64,000 bases of DNA, from the NCBI RefSeq assembly GCF_040712315.1, contig NC_134016.1:23136390-23200389 (forward strand). The letters are read 5' to 3'. This document shows positions 11,406-23,633 of this stretch, piece by piece. The stretch is from Castanea sativa. Lineage: Eukaryota; Streptophyta; Magnoliopsida; Fagales; Fagaceae. Made by a program: the position numbers and the translations under genes. The notes under the pieces were generated by a model. That model was not told the origin of the DNA, ran no database searches, and saw only the letters and a program-made list of their open reading frames with translations. How positions within the stretch are numbered: the stretch's first letter is position 1; each line of letters starts with the position of its first letter.

Positions 11406-12805
11406 TGTTGAAAAAATACATGTTTGTATCGCATACAAAACATACGTGGCGAAAATTTAACGGATCTACTTCACCCACAATCGATAACATGCACTATGTA
11501 AGTTTCTGAATTTAAGAACAAGAGAGCGTACCTTGGAGTAGTGAATTTCAAAACAAAGATCAAAAGTACTTGGGAACACTTTTAATCTTCACTCCAATTC
11601 CACTTTACGCCCAAGAAGTGCGGTCTTTCAATCAGTTTCCAATGGGAGAATTAGAGAGTGTCTCACATTCACATACATACCATTTCATACTCATACATAA
11701 ATTTCTGTATGTTTCTCCCTTTATAACTAGCTGATTATCTAATTGGGCTGGCTTATTGGGTCTTTTCAATTGGATTTTAGTATGTGGCTTGGATTGAGAC
11801 CAAAAGAGACCAATAAGACACTAGCTCCATTGGGCCTTGAGTTTTTCTGTCAACTCTTGACAAGTCCAAAATTACTATTAATTATATTGAATACTACTAT
11901 ATAAATATAATTGCACTCTAGGTCTTATTTATAAATTATATCTCAAGATTTTATTATACATGTAACCCCTTCATAAAATATTCGTAGTAATACAAAGTCA
12001 TAAATGTAGATTGTCACTTTGAAGATTACTACATCTTAATCCTTGAGTACCCTATTTAATCTTTTAAATTATTCATCATATATTTATGAAATCCAATTTC
12101 ATAAATATATACTTTAGTAACTATTTACTAAAGTAGTTAGGCCTAACATTCTAAATAACAAACCCGTTAAACTTATCTCAAGGGAATATTTTGTATCTCC
12201 GTCAAGAGACTATGAATTACATCTTGAGACTATGAATTACATCTTGAGAATATATGTTCCATCAACACTAAATGTGGTTGTCCAACATACTGAGATTTTG
12301 ACCGTAACTTTAAATCTCACTCCTGATATATCAAAGCAGCCTACACTTCATGATCAGGTCCATTATTCTCTCAAGATTAAGAATTCATGTAAATATAAGT
12401 CGTGAATTTATTATTCATTTGACAGTCATTATGAGAATAATAAATCTCACAGCGGTCCAGTTCAATATGTTTTAACTTTTAAAATATATCTACATACCAA
12501 CTAAAAATCTCAATTTTCATAATCAAGACAAATCATCTTAGTTAATACGTTATAGTCTTCGCGAATAAAATGCACAATTTCATCACCGACTACAAATTAC
12601 AATTCTGAGTTTACAAAAAACTTGTGATTTATATCTTCTGTGACTAAATCACATAAATCGCATACTATGCATCTGATGGACTATATGATGATGTCTCATA
12701 TCCATGTTACCATCATTTTAGATAATTATAAAATAACTTTATTAATCACAACATAATGTCATACATAGCATCGTACAATAGGATTTAAGGACAATAAACT
12801 TAACA
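11406..12805 (-). repeat. 3' LTR of element A (1400 bp)
   Basis: Plus-strand boundaries TGTTGAAAAA...CTTAACA. It is collinear with the LTRs at 21046-22431, 23634-25028 and 30186-31555. Outside it the minus strand has the polypurine-like GGGCAAGTGAGAGAT (about 12820-12806). Confidence 0.8.
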
Positions 12806-15282
12806 ATCTCTCACTTGCCCTAAAGACTATTGTGCACTAATCTAATACTCATACCCTCCAAATGTGACTCGAAAGTCCTTTGAGGCAAGGTTTTGGCAAA
12901 GGGATCTGCTAGATTATTTGCACTTTCAATCTTTGCTACTACTGCATCTCTACAAGCAATAATGTCTCGAATAATGTGGTACTTTCTCTCAATGTGCTTT
13001 TCTTTCTTATGATTCCTTGGATCTTTGGATTGTGCAACCGTTCCACTATTGTCACAAAACAATATGATAGGAACTTGCTCCATTCTCACAACATCAAGAT
13101 CAGAAAGAAATTTCTTGAGCTAAACAGCTTTCTTTGCCTCTTTACAAGTAGCAACATATTCAGTTTCATGGTGGAGTCAGCAATACAAGATTGCTTTACA
13201 CTTCTCTAACTTATGGCTCCACCTCCCAAGGTGAACACACAACCTCAAGTGGACTTTCTGAAATCAAGATCTAACTAAAAATCTAAATCTGTATAACCAA
13301 AGGGAATCAAATCCTCATATCAGTAAACAAGCATATAATCTCTCGTTCTCCGTAGATACTTGAGAATATGCTTTACAGCTTGCCAATGTTTTGGTCCTAG
13401 ATTTGATTGATATTGGCTAACCATGCCTACTAAATAACAGATATCTGGTCTAGTACAAAGTATGGCATACATGAGACTTCCCACCACAGAAGCATAGGGC
13501 ACTTGTTTCATCATGTTTTCTTCCTCAAGAGGCTTAGGCCTTTGGTCATCGGACAAAGGAACTCCATATCTGAAAGGAAGTAATCATTTCTTGGAGTTTT
13601 GCATGCTAAACCATTCTAGAACCTTATCTATATATCTAGCTTGTGATAAGCCTAACATCTTATTCTTGCGATCTCGTAAAAACTTGATCCCTAGAATAAA
13701 GTTAGCTTTGCCCAAGTCCTTCTTATCAAATTGGCTTGACAACCAAACTTTAACCGATGATATTACCCCTACATCATTTTCAATGAGTAAAATATCATCA
13801 ACATAAAGCACTAGGAACATTACTACTTTATCTCGATGTCTTTTGTACACACATGGTTCATCAAAATTTTATTCAAAACCAAATGACTTAATTGCTTGAT
13901 CAAATCTGATGTTCCATGACCTAGATGCTTGCTTAAGTCTATAAATGGACATTTTCAACTTGCATATCATATGTTCATGGTTCTTTGCTATGAAACCTTC
14001 CAGTTACATCATATAGATTTCCTCTTCAAGATTGCCATTAAGAAATGTAGTCTTGACATCCATTTACCAAATCTCATAATCATAATGAGCAGCAATGGAT
14101 AAGAGAATTTTGATAGATTTAAGTATTGCTACTGGTGAAAAGGTTTCTTCATAATCAATACCTTCCTTTTGTGTATACCCTTTTGCCACTAGCCTTGCTT
14201 TAAAGGTTTCAGTCTTTCTATCTATCCCTCTCTTTCTTTTGTAAACCCATTTGCAAGCAACAAGTTTAATGTCGTTAGGCGCCTCTACAAGATCCCAAAC
14301 ATGATTGGAATACATAGAATCCAATTCAGATTTCATAGCTTGGACCTAATGATGTGCATCTATATCATTCATTGCTTCATCATAAGTGTAAGGATCAGTT
14401 TCGGCCTCTTTTGAGAGAGCTTCAAAAGTTTCTCCCAGACCTATAAACCTTATAGGTGGCCTAACAATTCTCTCACTACGACGAGGCACCTGTGTACTTG
14501 ACATCTCATGAGTAGTATCTTGTGGTGTATCTAATACAACCACATCATCTCTAGTTTCATCCATTAGTTGTTCAACTACAGGTTCACTCATTTAAGCTAA
14601 GACAACTTTACTTCTAGAAGTAATATTATTCATATAGTCATTTTCTAAGAATTTAGCATTTGTGCTAACAAAAACTTTGTTATCCTTACGACTATAGAAT
14701 AAATAACCCCTAGTTTCTTTTGGATAACCTACAAGCAAACATACTTCTGACTTTGGTTCCAACTTATCCAGCTTCCCTTTTAACACGTGTGTAGGACAAC
14801 TCCAAATGTGAAGATATTTCATACTAGACTTACGCCCACTCCAAAATTTCATGGGTGTTTTGGGAACAAATTTTGATAGAACTAAATTTAAAAGATGTAT
14901 TGCTGTATCTAAGGCATAACCCCAAAAAGAAATCGATAAAGTTGAGTAACTCATCATGGACCTAACCATTTCCAAAAGAATCCTATTCCTTCTCTCCGCT
15001 ACACCATTTTGTTAAGGAGTTCTAGGTGCAATCAATTGGGATACAATCTCATTCTGAATTAGGCAATTCTTGAAATCCCTAAGAAGGTATTTGCCACCTC
15101 AATCAGATCAAATGGTCTTTATGTGTTTACCTAATTGATTCTCAACTTCAACCCTAAACTCTTTGAACTTTTCAAAGGCTTCATACTTCCGTCTCATTAG
15201 GTACACATAACCATATCCTAAGTAATCATCTGTAAAAGTGATGAAGTACTCATAGTCTCCTTTTGCTTGGGTTGACATAGGA

Positions 15283-15374
15283 CAGGGGCGGAGGGAGGGG
15301 CGAGGGGGGCAGGTGCCCCCCCCGAAATTTCAATTTTTTTTTACTAGGAAATACCATATTCCCCCCCCCCCTAC

Positions 15375-15417
<43 letters not shown>

Positions 15418-16705
15418 AAAGGAAAAGTAACGTGACTTAATTGAGTTCCTCTATTTTTTTTTTTTTTTTGGACAGAAGTGATAAAACCTTTCCTGCTTTC
15501 CTAGTAGTAGTAGACTTCTACCCCTAGAAGTAGTACAATTCTAATGATCTCTATAACAATTTTGCTACACCTACCCAGATTAGAAGTCAGTAAAACTCTG
15601 GAAAAAAAAGAGTATATATAATGCAAACAAGGCACGCCTCCCATCAAAACGAAAAAATTTCTTTTCAATCCAATTTCTTTCTTTGGATCTCAGAGTTGCT
15701 GTGCAGTTTTTAAAAGCATTCAAGTTGGGTCTTTAAGTTACATTCAAATATTTATAGGTATGCATACTCTTAATACTTTTGCTTTGATTTATTTATTTAT
15801 TTTTTTTAAAGAATCAAATTATATGTTTAAACTGTTTATATTTAGATGGATCTCTTAATTTGACTATTCTTAACCATAAATTTATAATTCAAATTATATG
15901 TTTAAACTATTTGTATTTATAATGATCTCCTCATTTGATTATTCTTAATCATAGATTGTAATTTTTTTTTCTTTATTTTAATGATATGACATATATATTT
16001 GTAGTTAATTGAGATTATGGAGAATCTTGATCATAATAATGAGTCCGGATCAAATCCTAAACGAACTTGTATCGAAGTGGATGTTGCAAATCTTCCCACG
16101 GATCCTGGTTTAAGAATAAAAATTTGTAACTATCATCCTAATGAAAGAGATCAAATTAGAAGGCATTATCTACGAAATAAACCTTAACATGCGGTCCTCT
16201 GAAGAGTTTTCAGCACTTAAAGGAATTGGACAGCTTGCTGAAAAGATGGTAGAAATGAAAAAGAATGTTTCATATCCATTGGTTTACTCATTAGTGACTT
16301 TGGCATTGATCTTACCAGTTGCAACAGCTACTGTTGAAAGAGCTTTTTCAGCAATGAACATAATTAAAAATCGATTACGCAATCGAATAGGAGATCAGTG
16401 GATGAATGATTGCTTAGTCACATATATTGAGAAAGATATATTCAAGACTATTGAGTGTGAAGAAATTATGCAGCGGTTTCAAAATATGAAAAATCGTCGA
16501 GGGCAATTGAGTAAAATAAGCTAGGTGTGAAAAAATAAATTAAAGCTTACATTTTATGTTAGATTCTGTATGACAATTACATTATCATATAGTTGTTTAC
16601 TTATTTTGTTATTAATATTGATTAATTTTTTTACATTAATTTTTTACTTCCAATCTTGTCTTTTAATCTTGCCCCCCCTGACCTAAATTCCTGGCTCCGC
16701 CACTG
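15283..16705 (+). mobile_element. hAT transposon, internally deleted, with 8-bp target duplication
   Basis: The terminal inverted repeats CAGGGGCGGAG (15283) and CAGTGGCGGAG (reverse strand from 16705) are bounded by a perfect 8-bp target duplication, ACATAGGA, at 15275-15282 and 16706-16713. Both features are diagnostic of the hAT superfamily. It is 1423 bp, too short for a full transposase gene, and contains only the N- and C-terminal ends of one. An A-run of about 40 bases (15375-15413) and a 75-bp two-copy repeat (15815-15960) lie in the left arm. It was inserted into the integrase region of copia element A. Confidence 0.9.
16017..16524 (+). pseudogene. hAT transposase remnant: N-terminal TTF-like end joined to C-terminal dimerisation domain
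   Basis: The ATG at 16017 opens 55 codons ending in DPGLRIKICNYHPNERDQI and a TAA at 16182-16184, which matches the N-terminal region of TTF-zinc-finger hAT proteins. From 16186 in another frame the DNA encodes SYPLVYSLVTLALILPVA, then TVERAFSAMNIIKNRLRNR, the hAT C-terminal dimerisation domain (hATC), ending at the TAG at 16522-16524. The whole catalytic core is missing, so an internal deletion joined the two ends. The protein cannot catalyse transposition, and such derivatives move only if a full-length relative supplies transposase. Confidence 0.85.
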
Positions 16706-18871
16706 ACATAGGACCACATACATCAGTATGAACTAATTCAAGCAACTCTTGGGTTCTTCTACCTTTTGCATTAAAAGGCCGTTTGATCATTTTACCTTCC
16801 AAACAAGATTCACAAACTGAAAATTCATCAAAGTCCATGGGCTGTAAAAGTCTATCTTTGATTAGTCTTTGAATTCTATTTGAATTAATATGACCCAAAC
16901 ATAAGTGCCAAAGATATGTATCATTTGTAGAAGGAAACTTTCTCTTTAATGATTTTACATGAGAGCTACTATCTAATTCAGAATTGTATAATTCATGCTT
17001 ATCAGGAGTTAAAATATAAAGACCATTCACAATATTTCCAGAACAGATAAACATTTTATCCTTCTTAATTACAACATTGTTTTTTAGGATAACACAATAT
17101 CCATGTTTACCTAAATAAGTTACAGAAATTAAATTTCTAAGAACATTAGGTACATATAGACAGTCTTTCAATATTAAAACCCTAGACTCAAAGCATAAAT
17201 TAAACACTCCAACAGCCATAACCGGAATCCTGCTCCAATCAGCCAAAGTAAAAAACAATTTTCCTTCATTAAGCTTTCTGGTCTCTTAGAACCCCTGCAA
17301 AGAATTGCATATATGATTAGTACAACCTGAATCCACACACCAGGAATTTGTGAGATTTTGTACTAAACATATTTCAATGAGGAATGAATTTTCATACCCT
17401 TATTATTGGCAGCCCTGAATTTTGGACAATTCATCTTCCAATGTCCTTTCTCACCACAATGGAAACACTTTCCTTTGACCTTCTTTCCTTTGTCGGCAAC
17501 TCCTAAGGCAATTTGTTTACCATCTTTCTTGGTGAAGTCTTTCTTCTTCTTTTTCTTACCCTTGCCTTTCGACTTAGATTGAGAAGTAGAAGTTTCACCC
17601 ATATTGGCTTCAACACTAGAAGTACCAAGAATGTCTTCTGCTCTACCAATTCATTCATCAATTCAGACAAAGAATAAATCTTTTTGTTCATATTATAATT
17701 AAGTCTGAATTCCTTGAATGATTCCGATAGTGACTGGAGTATCATATCCACTTGGGATTCTCCATTAATATCGGCACCTAAAACTTCCAGTGTATTCAGA
17801 TTAGAGATCATTGTAAGACAATGCTCCCTCACTGAACTGCCTTCAGCCATTTTGATATTATAAATTTGCCTTATGGTTTCTTACTTTGCAGAACGGTCTT
17901 GCTCACCAAACATCTCCTTCAGACTTAGCATAATATCTGAAGCTAGTTCTACATCCTGCATTTGATGCTATAAAATATTTGAGATAGATGCTAGGATGTA
18001 GCACTTGGCCATCTCATTAAATTTCTGTCAACGATCATATCACTGTTTTTCCTCAAGAGGAGTATCTAATAAAGGAAAACTAAGACAAGGTTGAGTAAAC
18101 ACATATTTATGCTCTTCAGCTATAAAAACAATGTCCAAATTTCTTTTTCAGTCAACATAATTGGATCCAGTCAATTTGTTTTGATTAAGAATAGTAACAA
18201 GTGGGCTAAATGATGCCATGACAAAATCTGAAAATAATAATATGAACATAGTAAGCAAACTGGACATTATTAATTTAGCACATAAACATATAGTATAGAA
18301 CCTTAATAAAACCATAATATAATATATGTAACGACAACCTAATCTCATGTTCAAAATTTCTTGGAAGCAAGTAAATTATAAACACTATGTTTGATTGAAA
18401 ACTATTTTCATTATTAGTGCTATCATGATAACTCTTATCAAACACTAATAATATGTTGTATTTCCTTTAACCTCTAAGTAATAATGACACAGCTCCGAAG
18501 GGAGGTTAACATTAAACTTAGTCTAGTGTACACTATTGACTGAATTTTATGTGAGTCATTAAGTAACTCCACGGTAGCGTGATTGTTCTTAATGTAAAAA
18601 CACATATCATTCATCATTAAGAAGTTTAATCTGTAGTTCCATGAATTAAACATCCTCCGAAGGTAGCAAGGCATATATACCAAGGCGAGGTGTTTAATCA
18701 CACTACTATAAATTGACAATGGAGGCCGTGAGATCCAACATTTGTATTTCTCTCCCACTAGATGTTTTAAATTAAAGGATTTTCATTGTTTAATACATAC
18801 ATAAACTAATTACACATAGCCTTACTCTTTATACATGTAAAAAACAGGTGTCAGAAATTTTGGTACTCATT

Positions 18872-19052
18872 CTAGCTACTCACGCGAATAGTGAGTTTTG
18901 GCTACTCATTTTGGCGACTCGCCCAGTTACGAAACCCCAGTCATGAGTTTTGACTACTCGTTTTGGCGACTCACCCAGTCATGAAACCCCAATCGCGAGT
19001 TCATCCAAAAGCTCTCGCGACTCGTCTCACGACTCGCCAGTCGTGAAAATGC
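18872..19052. repeat. Palindrome-rich island in the leader of element A
   Basis: Repeated words of the CGACTCGC / GCGAGT type (ACTCGCCCAG, CTCGCGACTCGT, CACGACTCGCCAGTCGTG) are clustered between the primer site and gag. Elements B and C have a different motif (CGATCRATCGA) at the equivalent place. Confidence 0.55.
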
Positions 19053-19364
19053 CCAGAAACAACCGTTTTTCTTTTAACTGTTTTTGACGTTTCCAATGAA
19101 AAAAACACATTCTTAATGATCAAAAATGATGAGATTAAGATTAAAACTAGAATTTCATTGATGTTAAAGTGTTAAAATTCAATTTTACATGGTTAAAATC
19201 AAACTTAAACAACATCATAACATCAAAATCAATTTTAATCAAACAATAGTTTCGAAAACTATAATATGCAGAAAAATGACTGCATAATTTTCACAACTAT
19301 GAAAATAGTTTTCTTTAATTCTAAAACTCACTAAACATGTTATACATATTCGAAAATGAAGACC

Positions 19365-19377
19365 GCTCTGATACCAA
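19365..19377 (-). other. Primer-binding site of element A (initiator tRNA-Met)
   Basis: The minus strand reads TTGGTATCAGAGC one base after the LTR end. This is the standard plant initiator tRNA-Met complement. Confidence 0.85.
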
Positions 19378-19378
19378 T

Positions 19379-19784
19379 TGTTGGAAAAATACATGTTTGT
19401 ATCGCATACAAAACATATGTAGCGGAAATTTAACGGACCTACTTCACTCGCAATCGATAACATGCACTATGTAAGTTTCAGAATTTAAGAACAAGAGAGC
19501 GTACCTTGGTGTAGTGAATTTCAAAACAAAGATCAGATGTACTTGGGAACACTTTTAATCTTCACTCTAATTCCACTTTACGCCCAAGAAGTGTGGTCTC
19601 TCAATCAGTTTCCAATGGGAGAATTAGAGAATGTCTCACACTCACATACACACCATTTCATACTCATACATAAAATTTTGTATGTTTCTCCCTTTATAAC
19701 TAACTAATTATCTAATTAGACTGGCCTATTGGGCCTTTCCAATTGGGCTTTAGTGTGTAGATTGGAGTGGGACCAAAAGGGACA
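19379..19784 (-). repeat. Truncated 5' LTR of element A
   Basis: Collinear with 11406-11805 and then stops at GGACA (19780-19784), after which leader sequence of element C continues. Confidence 0.8.
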
Positions 19785-20465
19785 TTATCAATTCAGCATA
19801 TAAACATATAGTATGGAACCTTAATAAAATCATAACATAAAATATGCAACGACAAGAGGAGTATCAAACACAAGAGGAGTACCAATCCATATTCAATATC
19901 CCTCAGCATAGAGTAAACATTAAATAATATGATTGTTTGAGAACTACTCTCATTATTAGTGTTATCATGATAACTCTTATCAAACACTAATAATATGCCA
20001 TTGTACATTTAGTCTCTAAATAATAATAGTAAGAACTCAGCATAAAGGATACTATAATATTTAGTCTAATGTATACCACTGTCTAAAGTCATGTGTAGCC
20101 ACATTTCATCTACCTTTAACAGGTTTATCTTGTAGTACCATAATGCAAAACACCCTCCGCATGGAATGCAAAGCTCAAGGCTAAGACACGGTGTTTAATC
20201 AAATCCCTATAAAACAGGAAGTTCAATCTTGTAGCACCATGAAATAAATACTCTCTGCATGGAATGCAAAGCTCGAAGCAAAGAGAAAATATATATTTCA
20301 TACTACTATGAACCGACAATGGAGGCCGTGAGATCCAACCCTTATATCTCTCTCCCACTAGATATTTTAAAAGAAAGGTTTTTAGTTAAAAATCGGGTAA
20401 TCTCATTACACATAACCTTGCACTTTTAAAGTCTGAAAACACTTTGAAAAATTCAAAATTCACAA

Positions 20466-20722
20466 CATTCGATCAATCAAGTCTTTTTCTCGATCAATCG
20501 AAAAAGTGAAGAAATTCATACCAAACTTTTTTTTGAGCTTGATTGATGCTCGATCGCTACTTGATCGATCGAAAAAGAACATTCGATTGATCGAATAGCA
20601 ATCAAGAGTCGAAGAACATTTAATCGATTAGCTAGTAATCAAGAGTCGATCAAATAGGATAGAAGGTTTCTGTCTCACTCGATCAATCGAAGGTGATTTT
20701 CGATTGATCGAAACTCATGAAA
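20466..20722. repeat. Palindrome-rich island in the leader of C
   Basis: Dense copies of CGATCAATCGA, TTGATCGATCGAA, ATTCGATTGATCGAA and similar words. It occupies the same leader position as the islands in A and B. Confidence 0.6.
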
Positions 20723-21031
20723 CTGAATTTTTTCAGAATTTTTTTGAAGTAGTTTTCAACGGTTTTCATGAATAAACTTCTATGATATGAACATACACGA
20801 TTGAGATTGTGATCAAAAATTGAATTCCATTGATGCTATAGCCTTGAAGTTCAATCTAACATACATAATATCAAACATAAACAACATCATAACATTAATA
20901 TCAGTTTTTATCATACAATAATTTCAATAACCAAGCAGAAAATTGATTGTAGAATCTTCTAACATCATGAAATTACTATCTTTGATTCCAAAACTCACAA
21001 AACATGTTATACATATTCAAAATTGAAGACC

Positions 21032-21044
21032 GCTCTGATACCAA
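21032..21044 (-). other. Primer-binding site of C
   Basis: The minus strand reads TTGGTATCAGAGC immediately inside the LTR at 21046. Confidence 0.8.
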
Positions 21045-21045
21045 T

Positions 21046-22431
21046 TGTTGAAAATATATGGTTTGTATCGCATACAAAACACAAGCAACTGAAAATTAAC
21101 GGATCTACTTCATTCGCAATTGATAGCATGTACTATATAAATTTCAAAATTTAAGAACAAGATAGCATATCTTGGTGCGGTGAAATTCAAAAACCAAATA
21201 TTAGAAGTACTTGAGAACACTTTTAATCTTCACTCCAATTTCACTTTACGCCCAAGAAGTGTGGTATCTTAATCAGTTTATACGTATGTGTTCAAGGGAG
21301 AATAAGAGAGTGGCTTACACTCACATATACACCATTTCATACATTAAAAAATTATGTGTGTTTCTCTTCTTATATATAACTGATTATCTAATTAGGCTTG
21401 TCTTTTGGTCCATTCCAATTGGGTTTTAGTATGTGGCTTAGAGTGGGACCAAAATGGACAATAAGACACTAGCCCCAATGGGTTTTGGGTCTTTCTATCA
21501 ACTCTTGACAAGCCCAAATTACCATTAATTATATTTAATACCACTATATAAATATAATTGCACTCTAGGCCTTATTAATAAATTATATCCCAAGACTTTA
21601 TTATACATGCAACCCCTTCATTAAAATATTCATAGTAATACGAAATCATGAATGTTGACTGCCACTTTAAAGATTACTACATCTTAATCATTGAGTACCC
21701 GGTTTAATCTTTTAAGTTATTCATCATATATTTATGAAATCCAATTTCATAAATATATACTTTAGTAACTTCTTACTAAAGTGGTTAGGTCTAACATTCT
21801 AAATAACCAAACCCATTAAACTTATCTCAAATGAATATTTTATATCTCCGTTAAAATATTATGAATTCCATCTTGAGAATATATGTTCTTTCAACATTAA
21901 ATGTGGCTGCCCAACATACTGAGGTTTTGATCGTGACTTTAGATCTCACTCCTAATATATCAAAGCAACCTACACTTCATGATCAGGTTCCTTATTCTCT
22001 TAGGATTGAGAGTTAATGCAAATAGAAGTCGTGAAAATTATCATACATTTGACAATCATTAGTAGAATAATAAATCTCACAGTGGTCCAATTCAATAGGT
22101 CTTAACACTTAAAACATATTACTAGAAGTCTCCACTTTCATTATCAAGACAAATCATCTTAATTGGTATGTTATAGTCTTTGTAAATAAAATACCCAATT
22201 TCATCACCGACTACGAACTGAAAATCTGAGTTTACAAAGAACTTGTGATTTATATCTTCTATGACTAAATCACATACTATGCATCTCATGGACTATATGA
22301 TAATGTCCAAATATTCATGTTACCATTATTTTAGATAATAATAAAACAATTTTATTAATCACAACATAATAGCATATATGATATCATACATAACATCATA
22401 CAATAGGATTTAAAGGGAACATATCCTAACA
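21046..22431 (-). repeat. LTR of fragment C (1386 bp)
   Basis: Full-length copy of the same LTR family as 11406-12805, 23634-25028 and 30186-31555. Confidence 0.8.
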
Positions 22432-22433
22432 TT

Positions 22434-22770
22434 TCACAAATCCCATCAACAACCTCATGATTCATAAATCTAACTAGGAGGTTATGAACCTGAACCTAGA
22501 ACGTAGCCATATCAAATTTTAGTTCCCAAATAGGCACATCCTTCTCATAATATTGAACCACAACCAAATGCTTATCAAAACTCTATAGTTCACTAAGTAA
22601 AACCTTGTTAACCTCAATCTTGTTGTGAAAAATAAAGAGAAGAATATGGTCTCCTATGTTTTTGGCTTAGAAACCATTTCGTGACCTATAACGACTTGAA
22701 AGTTCTGATTACTACATCAACATTCAAAGCACATTTTGCCAAGTACATCGCCACAATGATAAATTCTTGT
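22434..22770 (-). pseudogene. DUF4283-like (LINE ORF1-type) fragment
   Basis: The minus strand encodes EFIIVAMYLAKCALNVDVV at about 22770-22715. After a frame change it encodes GDHILLFIFHNKIEVNKVLL, then SFDKHLVVVQYYEKDVPIW and FMNHEVVDGIC to 22434. This is the DUF4283 pattern also seen at 5533 on the opposite strand, with at least three stops. It is cut by the LTR of C. Confidence 0.6.
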
Positions 22771-23633
22771 GTACGAAGATTGTTGTGGGTTCCCTTTTTG
22801 GAAAGTACCCAAGTCCATTGATGACATGGGATCTAGGGTCTCCAAGGATGGATGGTTGGACTGGGCCCAGTTCTCTGTGGCCTATTGTGGTCATTATATG
22901 AACCGGTTTGTGCGCAAATCACATAAAACTCCTCAAGACAAAAATGCGATTTTCTTCTAAATAATAAAATATCATTACAAGTGTATTTAGTGTCATGAAA
23001 TGACCCTTTACTCTTACGAAATAAGTAAAATAATTATTTATAATATTCACAATGAAATGGAGATTGAAATAGAATATTTAAGACTTATCTTTTATTGTAT
23101 GAATATTCAAAAGAGTTCTTTCACTTGGTTCCCCGAGCGTGATGTTGTGGTACCTCAAACGTGATGTCGTGGTCCCCAAGGGTACTAGACCTGTAATCCA
23201 TGGAACCCAGAATGCTGATTCCTTGAACTATAGGATCTATCTCTATGCTTATTATGCAATGGAGTTTTGTCATTTCCCTTTACCTCTACGGGTCCTCCAT
23301 AAAAACAACTTCCCAGATACTCAAGGGAGGAGGATTTTGTGGGAGAGAGTGATATTTGATGTGTGCATGTTTTGGCATATGTTTCTTTGGAAACTAAGTG
23401 ATATTTTGAATGATCTTAAGGATATGGGACGAATTCCTCTTCTTTGGCTCTCTTATTTTGTTCATTTTTCTCTCCTTTGTAGGCTATTAAAGCTCTAAGA
23501 ATTATCCTTTTGAACTCTCCCTTTTTCCCTCCATATGAATTCCCATTTTTCTCCCCCTTCTGCTATGCCTTAATGTTCCTTTTATAGTGGACATGGTTTG
23601 GTACCCCAAGCGAGGACGTCCCTAGTCTGCCGG
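22771..23633. other. Spacer without recognised gene
   Basis: Includes an open frame at 23139-23498 with no recognisable domain. The words GGTTCCCCGAGCGTGATG and GGTACCCCAAGCGAGGACG (about 23127 and 23601) suggest decayed repeat DNA. Confidence 0.5.

Larger units (their letters stand above)
12820..18219 (-). pseudogene. Copia A gag-pol polyprotein, decayed and split by a hAT insertion
   Basis: Read on the minus strand. Gag starts MASFSPLVTILNQNKLTG at 18219, with a UBN2-type domain to about 17640 and a CCHC knuckle CFHCGEKGHWKMNC near 17460. The protease remnant with VDSGCTNHICN is at about 17330. The pre-integrase domain (LWHLCLGHINSNRI, CESCLEGK) occupies 17258-16714. After the hAT insertion, integrase core remnants run 15274-14950 and the connection domain 14975-14350. 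The RT (RVT_2) spans about 14340-13560 with LYVDDILLIENDVG at about 13790. RNase H and tail reach 12820 (CDNSGTVAQSKDPRNHKK, then LADPFAKTLPQ). At least ten stops or shifts interrupt it, so no functional product is expected. The same gene order is seen in element B. Confidence 0.85.
11406..19784 (-). mobile_element. Ty1/copia element A, with nested hAT and chimeric 5' end
   Basis: Minus-strand order: partial 5' LTR (19784-19379), primer site for initiator tRNA-Met (19377-19365), leader, gag-protease-integrase-RT-RNase H (18219-12820), polypurine tract, full 3' LTR (12805-11406). The LTR parts match closely (TGTTGAAAAAATACATG against TGTTGGAAAAATACATG, then collinear). The polyprotein has many stops and shifts. 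A hAT transposon sits in the integrase region. The 5' LTR stops after 405 bp at a junction with the leader of a related element (C). Confidence 0.8.
19780..22431 (-). mobile_element. Copia fragment C: 5' LTR, primer site and leader only
   Basis: Minus-strand order: LTR (22431-21046, plus-strand ends TGTTGAAAAT...CCTAACA), TTGGTATCAGAGC primer site (21044-21032), then about 1.25 kb of leader to 19785. The leader is collinear with the leaders of A and B (ATATAGTATGGAACC, then TCTCTCCCACTAGATATTT). No gag follows; instead the sequence joins the LTR of element A. LTR and leader resemble element B more than A. The LTR lies against a LINE-like fragment at 22434. Confidence 0.75.

Noticed and set aside
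16141..16185. ATG at 16141 as true start of the hAT protein
   Set aside because: The first 15 codons lie in the wrong frame over the DNA encoding the true N-terminal end; the frame is only genuine transposase after about 16186.
23139..23498. 119-codon open frame between C and B
   Set aside because: No recognisable motif and surrounded by decayed repeat DNA.
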